Positions 1 to 9,500 of a stretch of 64,000 nt of DNA are shown in pieces. The position numbers and the translations under genes were made by a program. This DNA is from JAEUHM01 sp964538625. Its GTDB lineage: Bacteria > Verrucomicrobiota > Verrucomicrobiia > Verrucomicrobiales > Verrucomicrobiaceae. The stretch covers positions 62,001-126,000 of the forward strand of contig CAZIGH010000006.1 in NCBI GenBank assembly GCA_964538625.1, written 5' to 3'. The notes under the pieces were generated by a model, which was not told the DNA's origin, did no database searches, and saw nothing but the letters and a program-made list of their open reading frames with translations. Numbering within the stretch: position 1 is the first letter of the stretch; every line of letters starts with the position of its first letter.

Positions 1-2
1 TT

Positions 3-503
3 CATCAAACCCTCATCGCCAGCGCTCCCAAGCTCCGTGGCCGTGCGGGCGAGAGCCTCCAGCGCGGTGGTGGCGGTGGCAACCAGCTGGGCCTAGTGGT
101 CAGCGCCCTGCAGCTTGAACCCTACTTGCAAAAGGAAAACTGGCCCAACTCGCCAGGGGACATTCTTCTTCACTATCAAAGGCTCATCATCCCACCCATC
201 CGCCGTGAAAATCCGGATGAACTGGGGGCTATCTGGGACACCGCGCTGAATGCAGAAGGGGCTTTCCGCAAGGCTCGCATGTTCGAGGGAGAGTATGCGC
301 TCTGGATGCAGAATGACCTTCCGGCACTGCGCTGGCAGCGCGCCCAGGACATCGTTCGCCACAGCAGCAACCCCGTCACCGGCCTTGCCGAAATGCTCAA
401 TCTCATCAAGGCCCACCCTTCACACCCTTCTTCAGCAAACTGGGTCAAAGAACTGCGCTCACTGGTGAAGCCAGCCGAGGAGGAACCCCAGCCCAAGCCT
501 TGA
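3..503 (+). CDS. 3' end of an unrecognised protein (5' truncated by window edge)
   Basis: The frame is open from the first base of the window with no stop, so the gene starts outside; a GTG at 96 is an internal candidate but nothing marks it as a start. About 166 residues are visible. The upstream part is glycine-rich (a run of five Gly near residue 25), followed by a soluble mixed-charge segment with several tryptophans and leucines that looks helical, and a short acidic/proline-rich tail ending in Glu-Glu-Glu-Pro-Gln-Pro. I do not recognise the family and see no catalytic motif, signal peptide or membrane segment. The stop codon is 72 bases before the convergent end of dxs. Coding is supported by length and by GC-rich third positions; function is unknown. 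Confidence 0.6.
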   Translation, partial: HQTLIASAPKLRGRAGESLQRGGGGGNQLGLVVSALQLEPYLQKENWPNSPGDILLHYQRLIIPPIRRENPDELGAIWDTALNAEGAFRKARMFEGEYALWMQNDLPALRWQRAQDIVRHSSNPVTGLAEMLNLIKAHPSHPSSANWVKELRSLVKPAEEEPQPKP

Positions 504-574
504 GGCCAGTGCATCAAGGACTCAGCGCGCTTCCGACCAACGCCGAAAAGGGCTGACGCTTCAGCTCAGCCTCC

Positions 575-2494
575 TTAGGCAGTCACCGCCAGTCGCTCCT
601 TCACCAGCCGCGCTGCGTTCTCAGCAGTGAGACCGTGCTTCTTCCTCAACACAGGGACGCTGCCGTGCTCGATGAACTCGTCTGGCCAGCCGATGCGCAC
701 CACCGGTGTGGTAATGCCATGCGTGGCGAGCAGCTCCATCACGGCACAGCCAAAGCCATTGTGCAGCACATGATCCTCCAGTGTGCAGATGACTTTCACA
801 CGCTGTGCCACGTCCAGAATGAGCTTTTCATCCAGCGGCTTGATCCAGCGCGCATTGATGACGGCAGATGAGATGCCCTCAGCTTCGAGCGCAGTCCGGG
901 CCGTCTTTGCCAGTTCTACGATGTCGCCGATGGCGATGAAGGCGGCGTCTTTACCCTCATGCAGCACCTCGCCTTTTCCAATCTCCAGCAGCACCGGCTT
1001 GTCCTTGGGCGTGATGCCGGGGCCGTTTCCACGCGGATAACGAATGGCGATGGGTCCCTTCTCGTAGTGCGCCATGGTCCAGAGCATATCGACGAACTCA
1101 TCCTCATCCTTCGGCTGCATGTGGACCATGCCCGGGATGCCCCGCAGGTAGGCGATGTCAAAGAGGCCGTGATGCGTGGGACCATCATCGCCGCTCAGTC
1201 CGCCGCGGTCCATGCAAAGGCGCACGGGCAGATTCTGAATGGCCATGTCATGGATGATCATGTCGATGGCCCGCTGCATGAAGGTGGAATAAATGGTGAG
1301 AAAGGGCTTCAGCCCCTGGCAGGCCAGACCGCAGGCAAAAAGTGCGGCATGTTCTTCGGCTATGCCCACGTCATAATACCGGGCCGGAAGCTCCTTCTTG
1401 AAAACACTCAGCCCCGTGCCGCCAGGCATGGCTGCGGTGATGGCCACGATCTTCTCATCTTCCTTGGCGAAGTCCGTCACGGTGCGTGCAAAGACCTGCG
1501 AGTAGGTGGGAAGTGCGCTGTCCGGGGTCTCGCCCGTTTCGATGTTGTATTTGCCCAGGCCGTGGAACTTGCCGGGGTTGTCCAGCGCAGGCTTGTAGCC
1601 ACGTCCCTTCTCCGTGATGATGTGAAGCAGTACCGGCTCGTTCTGCTTCTTGAGGAACTCAAAAGTCTTGATGAGCAGCGGCAGATCATGGCCGTCGATA
1701 GGGCCGTAGTAGCGGATGCCGAACTCCTCAAAGAGCACGCTCGAGGCAGGCCGCGCGTCAGACTCTGGGAGCAGGAGGTTTTTGGCGCTTTCCTCCACCT
1801 TGGCAGCCAAACGACGTGCACTCTTCCCTAGAACCGTCTCCACGAAGGTGGCCGCACGCTGGTGCAGGTCCGCATACGCATCGTGCGTGGCGATGGTATT
1901 GAAATACTTAGCTATGGCTCCCACGTTGCGGTCGATGGACCACTCGTTGTCGTTGAGCACGGTGATAAGCCGCTTGGTCTGGCTGGCGATGTTGTTCATC
2001 GCCTCAAAAGTGGGACCGCAGGTGAATGCGGCGTCACCAGCCACACAGACAACATGCTCGTCCTTCTTCGCCAGATCCCGACCGACGGCAAAGCCCAAAG
2101 CCGCAGACAAGGCCGTACCCGCATGCCCTGCCCCGTAACAGTCGTGCTCGCTCTCCGTGCGCAGGGCAAACCCATTCAGCCCTTCGTACTGACGGATCGT
2201 GTGAATCTTGTCCCATCGGCCAGTGAGCATCTTGTGAACGTAAGCCTGGTGGGCGACATCCCAGACAAACTTGTCCTGTGGAGTGTTGAAGACTCGATGG
2301 AGGGCGATAGTCAGTTCCACCACGCCTAGGTTGGGCCCCAAGTGACCACCCGTTTGGCTAAGCGTTTGAATGAGCGTTTGACGGATTTTTTCAGCCAGCG
2401 CGGGCAGCTGCTCCACAGGCAGCGCCTTGAGATCGGCGGGGCTATTGATCACAGGTATGCTGTCTGGGCTAAAAGAGGCGGATGTCTTCGTCAT
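575..2494 (-). CDS. dxs: 1-deoxy-D-xylulose-5-phosphate synthase
   Basis: Thiamin-diphosphate enzyme that condenses pyruvate and glyceraldehyde-3-phosphate, the first step of the MEP isoprenoid pathway, in the cytosol. At 639 residues it is close to the usual 620-640. Visible landmarks: the early Gly-His-Leu-Gly-Pro-Asn-Leu-Gly block, a ThDP/Mg motif followed by the Asn-Asp-Asn block, YGPIDGHD mid-protein, the catalytic Glu in AEEHAA, and DRGGLSGDDGPTHHG. Two spots differ from the textbook form: the metal motif reads Gly-Asp-Ala instead of Gly-Asp-Gly, and the GHSST-like loop reads GHAGT. I chose the ATG at 2494 (protein begins Met-Thr-Lys-Thr) because the 35 upstream residues of the open frame are low-complexity and lie within xseB. 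This start overlaps the xseB stop by 26 bases, so the two are probably translationally coupled. Confidence 0.95.
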   Translation of the reverse strand: MTKTSASFSPDSIPVINSPADLKALPVEQLPALAEKIRQTLIQTLSQTGGHLGPNLGVVELTIALHRVFNTPQDKFVWDVAHQAYVHKMLTGRWDKIHTIRQYEGLNGFALRTESEHDCYGAGHAGTALSAALGFAVGRDLAKKDEHVVCVAGDAAFTCGPTFEAMNNIASQTKRLITVLNDNEWSIDRNVGAIAKYFNTIATHDAYADLHQRAATFVETVLGKSARRLAAKVEESAKNLLLPESDARPASSVLFEEFGIRYYGPIDGHDLPLLIKTFEFLKKQNEPVLLHIITEKGRGYKPALDNPGKFHGLGKYNIETGETPDSALPTYSQVFARTVTDFAKEDEKIVAITAAMPGGTGLSVFKKELPARYYDVGIAEEHAALFACGLACQGLKPFLTIYSTFMQRAIDMIIHDMAIQNLPVRLCMDRGGLSGDDGPTHHGLFDIAYLRGIPGMVHMQPKDEDEFVDMLWTMAHYEKGPIAIRYPRGNGPGITPKDKPVLLEIGKGEVLHEGKDAAFIAIGDIVELAKTARTALEAEGISSAVINARWIKPLDEKLILDVAQRVKVICTLEDHVLHNGFGCAVMELLATHGITTPVVRIGWPDEFIEHGSVPVLRKKHGLTAENAARLVKERLAVTA

Positions 2495-2840
2495 CGTTGG
2501 AAGCTGGCTTGCTGCCGGCGCTGGCGCGGCGAGCGGTAGTGGATCGTGCGGCAGGGCGGGCGGCGTCTTCCGGCGCGGCATCGGCGGCAGCCGGGTCAAA
2601 GGGCGTCAGCGTGGTGGCGTCCGGTTCATCCAGCCTGGCCGTAATGAGCTCCACACGCTGACGGGCGGCCTCAATGCGAGCGCGGCACACCTTCAGTAGC
2701 ATGGCACCCTCCTCGTAGGCGGCCACCATCTCCTCCAGCGGCACGCGGTCTCCTTCCATGCCAGACACGATCTCCTCAAGACGTTCCATGGCGTCTTCAA
2801 AGGATAGGTTCTGGGGCGTGCTGGGGGTGTTCTCGCTCAT
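2469..2840 (-). CDS. xseB: Exodeoxyribonuclease VII small subunit
   Basis: Small subunit of exonuclease VII, which with XseA degrades single-stranded DNA to oligonucleotides. The first ~70 residues carry the family pattern: LSFEDAMERLEEIV, then a Met-Glu-Gly-Asp turn, PLEEMVAAYEEG, and a final helix rich in Arg/Glu. The family is usually 70-90 residues; here a ~50-residue tail rich in Ala, Arg, Thr and Asp follows, which is probably disordered. The ATG at 2840 (Met-Ser-Glu-Asn) is preferred over the in-frame ATG at 2861. It lies upstream of dxs and overlaps it by 26 bases; xseB next to isoprenoid genes is a common bacterial arrangement. xseA is not in the window. Confidence 0.88.
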   Translation of the reverse strand: MSENTPSTPQNLSFEDAMERLEEIVSGMEGDRVPLEEMVAAYEEGAMLLKVCRARIEAARQRVELITARLDEPDATTLTPFDPAAADAAPEDAARPAARSTTARRASAGSKPASNDDEDIRLF

Positions 2841-2919
2841 TGGCTGTCTGTGAACCGCCACGGCGGACGGGCGGAGATGATGAGGGGCCTTGCGCCGCCT
2901 CGCAAGCAGTAAGTGGCGC

Positions 2920-4710
2920 TCACTTCAACTGGTCCCAGCGCACCCTGTCCGCATAAAAAACCATGGCCGGAGCCAATCTCCCGTCTGGCCTGGCCACAAA
3001 AGTCAACGGAAAGGCAGCCTTGAATGGCAGCCGCTCCTTCAGCAAATCACCCATATCCAGACCCAGGCCCAGCACTGGACCACGGAAAATCATCTCTGCC
3101 CACGCACCGTAAGCGCCAGACATCTGCGTGTGAAGCCCCTCATTCATGGATGACACCGGCGAAATGAGAAACCCGGCTACTGGGTGATCCTCCTCCGCCG
3201 CCAGCTTCTGGATGGACTCAAACTGTGCCTGATTCCTCGGCAGCCAGAGCGCCGTGCGGTCCGCATACCACGCCACGGCCCAGGGCTGATCCGTCACCAC
3301 GATTTCCCGAGGCTCCACCATCGCCGTGAGCAGAGCGGTCCGGTTCGGCATGTATGGTGGCCAGTGCGCCAGCCGGTCCTTGAAAAACATTCCAGCCGCT
3401 ATGCCTTGATACAGCCCGCTCGCCATCGGCCAGCCAGAGATGCAGACCACCAGTATCACCACACCATGCTCCCGCCACACAGTGTGCCGATCCGTCTGAA
3501 GCCTCGCCCACAGCACCGCCAGCACCGCCAGACCGAGCATGGTAAAGACGGGAACCATCACCATGTGGATCTGCATGTCCCCCACTTCATCCCGTTGACC
3601 GCCAAAGACCACCGACCCTGCCAGCACGCCCAGCCAACCCACGAAAGCCACATTCCGAAACGTGTTCACTACCGGGTTGCGAAAGCGATGCAGCAGCGAA
3701 AAGAACCCCGCAAGCGCCGGGATCACCCCCATGAACAGCGTGTAGAAGTGGGCTAACACATCCTTCAGATTGCCGTTGAGCCTCTGGATGAGCTGCGAAA
3801 AATAAACCGCAGGAGTCAGACCACCGAAGTCCCGCAAATGCACCTCGGCAGCCTCCGGCGTGACGCACCCCAGCAGAAGCGCTTTATAGATCCCCAGCGG
3901 TTCGCCAAGCAAGTGGAAGTTCCTCAACACCACGAGCACCAGCCCGGCGGCGAGTCCTGCCAGCGTGCCAAGTGCCACCCTTCCACCAGCAGGAATGATC
4001 AACCAGGCACCAACGCCAAGCGCTGCCACGAGCCAGGGAGCCACCCAGTGGGTCAGGCTCATCAGCATGGCCGTCGCCATCAGCACCAGTGGCAGTCCCA
4101 CACCCATCACCTCATCTTCGTGCGCCCTTCTCGTCGCCTCCAGCAGGCGGTGCAGATAAATGGATCCCAGAAACAGCAGCAGCGCACGTGAACTGCCGCC
4201 CGTGCTCATCTCCCAGAATGGCATACTCAGCGCCAGCACCAGCACCGTGAAGTTTGCCACCACCACATCGAAAAGCCGCCGCGCCATGCCATGCACCAGT
4301 ACCAGCGCCATGACGAACCAAAACACACCCAGACAGGCCACCGCACGATCCATCACATACACCCGGCGAGAGGCATCAAAGCCCCACCACGACTCCGTGA
4401 GCTTCATCAGCGGAGCCAGAACGTAAATCGGCAGCGGCGGCTGTGCCGCATCCCCGGACAAAGCGGCGGAAACAGGCTTCTGTTCTCCACCTGCTTGCTT
4501 GAGCATCATCGGATATATCACCTTCGTACCCGTCAGGTTTCCCCTGGCCACCTCCCGTGCCGCCTGCGCCTGCTCCATGCCGGCCGCGCTGTCCAAACCA
4601 CGAAACGAGACAAACGCCTGCACAAGCCCCAGCGCCACGACGCCACACCACAACAGCCAGCGATACACTGGCTGCGGCTCCACGGGCTGGCCTGAAGTCG
4701 CCTGAATCAT
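2920..4710 (-). CDS. Multi-pass membrane protein, GT-C glycosyltransferase-like
   Basis: Integral membrane protein of 596 residues with about ten hydrophobic segments. The first follows a short N-terminus (residues ~18-38). It is followed by a luminal-type loop containing AAREVARGNLTG, which resembles the first periplasmic loop of GT-C (ArnT/PMT-like) glycosyltransferases. The hydrophobic core runs to about residue 440 and a soluble C-terminal domain of ~150 residues follows. This architecture would fit a lipid-linked sugar transferase, but I cannot point to a certain catalytic Asp/Glu pair, so the assignment is inference. The ATG at 4710 is chosen because translation upstream gives a cysteine/arginine-rich leader. 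It is transcribed divergently from the gene at 4882 and sits 79 bases upstream of xseB on the same strand. Confidence 0.75.
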   Translation of the reverse strand: MIQATSGQPVEPQPVYRWLLWCGVVALGLVQAFVSFRGLDSAAGMEQAQAAREVARGNLTGTKVIYPMMLKQAGGEQKPVSAALSGDAAQPPLPIYVLAPLMKLTESWWGFDASRRVYVMDRAVACLGVFWFVMALVLVHGMARRLFDVVVANFTVLVLALSMPFWEMSTGGSSRALLLFLGSIYLHRLLEATRRAHEDEVMGVGLPLVLMATAMLMSLTHWVAPWLVAALGVGAWLIIPAGGRVALGTLAGLAAGLVLVVLRNFHLLGEPLGIYKALLLGCVTPEAAEVHLRDFGGLTPAVYFSQLIQRLNGNLKDVLAHFYTLFMGVIPALAGFFSLLHRFRNPVVNTFRNVAFVGWLGVLAGSVVFGGQRDEVGDMQIHMVMVPVFTMLGLAVLAVLWARLQTDRHTVWREHGVVILVVCISGWPMASGLYQGIAAGMFFKDRLAHWPPYMPNRTALLTAMVEPREIVVTDQPWAVAWYADRTALWLPRNQAQFESIQKLAAEEDHPVAGFLISPVSSMNEGLHTQMSGAYGAWAEMIFRGPVLGLGLDMGDLLKERLPFKAAFPLTFVARPDGRLAPAMVFYADRVRWDQLK

Positions 4711-4881
4711 ATTGCCTGAGGGATGGGCACCGCAGCCTGCGACGGACCTCGCCCTCGCGCAACTTCTCATCTCTCCGCCGCACTACAAACTTGCTCCATT
4801 TCCCCGCTTTCATTTGCCGACACTCTATCGCATACTCCCGACCCCGTCCGCCTTGGCGCACGGCACGCACCGCACTTCCGC

Positions 4882-6540
4882 ATGAGCGAAGACACCCCCA
4901 CAAGCACGCCACTCGATCTTTCCAGCCTCCGTCTGATGCCAGACTGGGTGGCAAACTTCGGCCACGAAACCAAACCACGTCGTGAAGACGACCGTGAGGA
5001 AGAATCCAGCCCTCGGCCTCGCCGTGATGACCGCAGACAAGGCGGCAGCAGAGACAGGCAGGGAGGTGCATTCCGAGATCGCGGTGACAGAGGTGATCGT
5101 CGTGACGGCCCGCGCGGCCCCCACCCACAGGGCAAGGGATTTCGCAGAGATCGGGAGGATCGCCGCCCAGACAGAGACCGCTTTCCTCCCCGCGAAGAAC
5201 GCCCGCAGATTCCAGCCGGAGTGAAAGTCATCATAGAGCCAGAAGAACGCGCTCTTGATGCCCTGGCGCAGCACGTGCGCACCCAGGGCCGGGCATTCAG
5301 TCTATTCGAAGCAGCCCGCTTGGTCGCAGCTGGTACCGAGCGGCATCAGGTCCGCTTTGAGTGCGAACCCGAGCGCCTCGTGGGCCTCTTCAAAGTGGAG
5401 GCAGACGGCGCCCTCTTTGAGACCAGGGAAGAGGCCATGCGCCACGTGACCAAAAGTCACGATGCACTGGCCACCTACTACCAGACCGAGGAGATTGAGC
5501 TCGAAGAACCCAAAGGCAACTTCACCTCCGTGGCAGTGTGCGGCATGACAGGCGAACTGCTGGGTCCGCCAAGCCATCACAGCTACCAGACCGCGCTCAA
5601 GCGCCTGCACAACGAGCGCTTCAGCCACCTGCCCTTCGAGGACTACAAACGCCGCGTGCAAGTAAAGCCAGACCCCGAGCTGGTCCAGAAGTGGAAAGAC
5701 GAACAACGCAAAGGCAAACGCTGGATCTGGCTCAAAGGACCGCAAGTGGAAGGTCAAGAGCCTGTCACCTTCCAGACACTCACCGAAGTGGAAGCCCACT
5801 TCCGCAGAACCCACGGAGAGAGCGCCGTGGCTGAAGTGCGCGCCCACATCATGCCCGGCACCGTGCGCCGCGAACAACTCTCTCCCGGGCTCGGAAGGCT
5901 CTTCCGCACCGTATTGGAAGACACGCGCAAACACCTCTTCGAGCTTTCCCAGCGCATCGCCCATGGCCTCGAAAGACGCGGACTCAAGCTCTTCAAGCGG
6001 CGCAGCGGAAAGCTCTTCGTCAGCCGCGTCAAGCCACGCGCCATTGATCCCGGCACCGTCTTTTCAGACCGTGTGGCCCACATCGTGGAACTCATTCGCA
6101 GAGAGCCCGGCATTCAGGCGGCCAAGCTGCTTGAAACATTAGCCCCCTCACCTGCCCCGGCCGAAGAACAGACCAACCATGAGAAGGTGCTCACCGAAGA
6201 GCAAAAGACCGTCATTCGGGATTTACGCTGGCTCGCAGACGAGGGCTACGTCATCGAATACAGTGACGGCCCCGTGTTCCTGGGCATCCAGGGTGATCCA
6301 CCCAACGCCAAGCAAGCGGCTGCGAGTTCGGAAAAAGAATCCCCTGCTGCAGAAGACCCCCCACAACCCAACAAAGACGCCGAACCCGAGAATGACCCGG
6401 AAGCCACAGCCGTTGCGCAAATGGACTCCAGTGCTACCACGGATTCACCAACGGTCGAACCTGATGCCGCACCGCCTGGGGAACCCGAAGTCACTTCCAC
6501 ACCCGACTCCCAGCCGCCGCCGGCCACGCAGCCGGAGTAA
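4882..6540 (+). CDS. Unrecognised protein with charged Arg/Asp-rich N-terminus and a possible C-terminal winged helix
   Basis: A 552-residue soluble protein that I cannot assign to a named family. Residues ~30-105 are low complexity and extremely rich in Arg, Asp, Gly and Glu, like the RNA-binding or phase-separating tails of nucleic-acid proteins. Residues ~110-390 form a folded region. Residues ~396-470 look like a winged helix: a helix ending in RREPGIQ, a second helix AAKLLETL, a long linker, then RDLRWLADEGYVIEYSDG as recognition helix and wing. The last ~80 residues are Pro/Glu/Thr-rich and probably disordered. The ATG at 4882 is used because the open frame upstream overlaps the divergent promoter region and encodes no conserved-looking segment. 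A nucleic-acid role is inference from composition. Confidence 0.8.
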   Translation: MSEDTPTSTPLDLSSLRLMPDWVANFGHETKPRREDDREEESSPRPRRDDRRQGGSRDRQGGAFRDRGDRGDRRDGPRGPHPQGKGFRRDREDRRPDRDRFPPREERPQIPAGVKVIIEPEERALDALAQHVRTQGRAFSLFEAARLVAAGTERHQVRFECEPERLVGLFKVEADGALFETREEAMRHVTKSHDALATYYQTEEIELEEPKGNFTSVAVCGMTGELLGPPSHHSYQTALKRLHNERFSHLPFEDYKRRVQVKPDPELVQKWKDEQRKGKRWIWLKGPQVEGQEPVTFQTLTEVEAHFRRTHGESAVAEVRAHIMPGTVRREQLSPGLGRLFRTVLEDTRKHLFELSQRIAHGLERRGLKLFKRRSGKLFVSRVKPRAIDPGTVFSDRVAHIVELIRREPGIQAAKLLETLAPSPAPAEEQTNHEKVLTEEQKTVIRDLRWLADEGYVIEYSDGPVFLGIQGDPPNAKQAAASSEKESPAAEDPPQPNKDAEPENDPEATAVAQMDSSATTDSPTVEPDAAPPGEPEVTSTPDSQPPPATQPE

Positions 6541-6562
6541 GCAGCAGCAAGAGGCCAACCCG

Positions 6563-9500
6563 TCACCCCTGCTTCACGCGGGTCTCAGTTGCTATCGGCA
6601 GGTCGTCTCCGTCACTCCGCTCGACCGGAAGCACATTGATGTCCACCGTCACTGGCACGGCACGGAGACCCTCGATGATCGCCTTCAAGTCCTGCACCGT
6701 CTGCGCGCTAAGGGTAGGCTTGGAAACCGCATCGACGATGGCTCCGAGCTGACCGGCAATTTTAGCCACAGGGTCATCAGCAGAGCCTAGCAGCAGATTG
6801 CGGCCAAAGCTCCTCTTGATCTCCTCCCAGCGGCAGCGGTCTTCCTCATCCAGTCTCCCCGTGATCTCTCGCCACTTGAGCAGATTGGCCTCCGTGGCCT
6901 TGCTCAGCGTCTGAGACTCCCCACGATAGTGGTCTGCCACCAGAGCATCCACCTCCTCAGCCGTCATCAGCGGCATGATCTTTTCCGCAATCTTGTTCAT
7001 GTTCCGGTAGCTGCCCTGGAGCTTGAAAGGCGGCTCCGTCCGGTAGGCGTCCTCCTGTGCGGCCGAAGCGATGTACTCTGCATTCACCCGCAAAATGACC
7101 TCTCGCACGCGCAGCAAATGCTCCATGACCGTTACAGCATCGTTCACCTCTTCGGCAGTGCAGTTTCCCTCAAACTCAGTGTCCTCACGTGAGCCTGTCA
7201 CCGCGATCTTCAACACCGTGAGCGCGTCCGCGTGACTGCGAGCCGCAATACGTGCCAGCGCCGGATTGCTGGTGAGTGCGTTCTCAATGTAGCTATCCTT
7301 GAAGGCCTCCTGGTGCCCGCCGAGAATCTCACCGAGATTGTATGTATCCGCCCGATTGGCCAGCATATCCGGCACCTGGAAACGTGTACCCACCTCAGTG
7401 TAGGGATTGCCCGCCATGACTACGGCCACCTTTCGTCCACGCAGGTCATAGGATTTGGCATTGCCTTTGAACACACCCTCGATCCGCCGCGTGCCGTCAC
7501 AGAGCGGAATGAACTTTTGCAGGAACTCCGGGCTGGTATGCTGAATGTCATCGAGATAAATCATCACGTTGTCACCCATCTCAAAGGCGAGATTGAGCTT
7601 CTCGACTTCCTCCCGGGAGCTTGCATTCGGGGCCTCTGCAGGATCCAGCGAAGTAACGTTGTGCCCGAGCGCAGGTCCATTGATCTTCACCATGGTAATG
7701 CCAAGGCGATTGGCTACATACTCCATGAGCGTCGTCTTGCCGTAGCCAGGTGGGGAAATAAGCAGCAGCAAGCCCATGCGATCCGTGCGCGTGTCGCCAC
7801 CCGCAGCACCGATTTGTTTGGCCAGGTTGGCGCCGATGATTGGCAGATACACCTGATCAAGAAGACGGTTGCGAACAAACGAGCTGAGCACCCCTGCTTT
7901 GAACTGCTCCAGCCGAAGCTCGTTCCTCTTTTTCATCACAAGCTCGTGTTTCAGCGTCGTGAAGGATTCAAAGTCTTTTGCCGTGGTGGCCTCGTAACGC
8001 TTCAGTCGGCTGGTGAACTCATGATAATCCAAAGTCCGTGCACTCGGATTGACTCCCGTCAGACCCGAGACTTCGGCGCGGGCAGATGCCGCCACGCCGT
8101 GCCCCGAGTCCTCATAGAGAAGTAGCGCAGCCGCTTCGTGAGCCAGTTCCTCTGCGGCATCCGGTTGTGCCATACGGACCCATTCCAAAATGATCTCAAA
8201 CTGCGCTTTCGGCTGCTCTGCTAGCGCTGCGAGTACCTCCGAGAAGTCCGCAGTGCTCCGTTTCGCCGCCAGTGTCCTCTTAAACATCTTTGCAAGTTCC
8301 ACTGCCGCTGAAGAGCGGGTGTGGGGCAACGTGGACGAGGCCATAAGCTCATCACAAAGACAAGCCCATGCCTCATCGCCCAGAAGTGCAGACACCTTGT
8401 CGTCTGGTGGTGAAATCCGGCCCCCACTTCCAAAGGCCGCACGCATCTTCCCCCTTGCCCGCATTCGCACGGCCAAAGCTGACTTTCCTGCATCGTCTGC
8501 CCACGCCTTCCAGAAAACGAGAGCCTCTGCACGCGCCTTCGCAGAATGCCTCAACAACCCAAGCTCGTGGTGCATGGGCAGCAGCGCATTCAGGAACAGC
8601 GCAGCATCCGCATCATGCACCCCTTTGGTATAACCTTCATGATAGCGCTCGTGCATGAAGTCTCGCACTTGCTCCACCGTCACTGCCGTGCGTTCAGGAT
8701 GCGCTTTGAAGAACTGCCACGCCAGGTACTCGCCGCGATACACCTCAGCATTCTCAGAGACCACCGTCTGCTCCCAGACATGCCTGAGGTCATTGAGCGC
8801 AGCGTGCTCTATCTTCTCAAAGTAACGGGTACCGCTAAGGTGAAACCAAAGCGCCCCATCCCGATGCAGCACGGAGAGTTCCAGCGGCTGGCGGTTGACG
8901 CTAAACTTGTGCCTTCCAAGCTGAATCAAATCCCCACCATCGGCAAAGAGTTCCGCCTTATCGCGAATCTGCTTCAGCGCATCCTCACGCAGTGTCTTGA
9001 GGCGAGTGGCAAGTTCATCGGCACGCACGCTGTCGCCGAGATTTCGGAGTTCCTCTATCAGATCTCGCAACTTCGCGGCCATCAAGTCCGAGGCCAGCCA
9101 GGCATGAATCTCATCAGGCTTCGTAAAGGTGGCCGCCTTGCCGCGCAATCCAGTGAGAATGCGTTCGGCACTTTGACCAAGAGCAGCGCTGCGCTTGCTC
9201 ATCGCTTCCATCAGGGAATTACGTTTGCCCTGGAAGGCCGAGTAGATCTCTTCACGCTTGGTGGTGAGTTCTAGCATGAACTCATCAAAGTCGGAGAACC
9301 TTCCGCTGATTTCCTCCACTTGCACCATGGCTCTGGTCAGCGATTCATCACACTTTTCGGGTGAGGAGCAGGCCTCAAGGTAGTTCAGCACGCTCTGGTT
9401 AAGCAGGCTGAGCTGAGCCTGAAACTCCGCCGCCCCTTCATGCCGCGCCAGTTCACTGCGCCTGTTCCGAACCAGCGCTCGCACTTGATTGAGGTGCGCA

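Noticed and set aside
96..98. GTG as true start of the first gene
   Set aside because: The frame is open to the window edge with sensible composition, so the gene more likely begins outside.
3965..4695. Plus-strand open frames in 3.2-4.7 kb
   Set aside because: They are antisense shadows of the membrane protein gene, His/Gln/Pro-rich and without family likeness.
6929..9274. Plus-strand open frames up to 297 codons in 7-9.3 kb
   Set aside because: Antisense shadows of the DUF3686 ATPase; the minus-strand frame carries Walker A and B.
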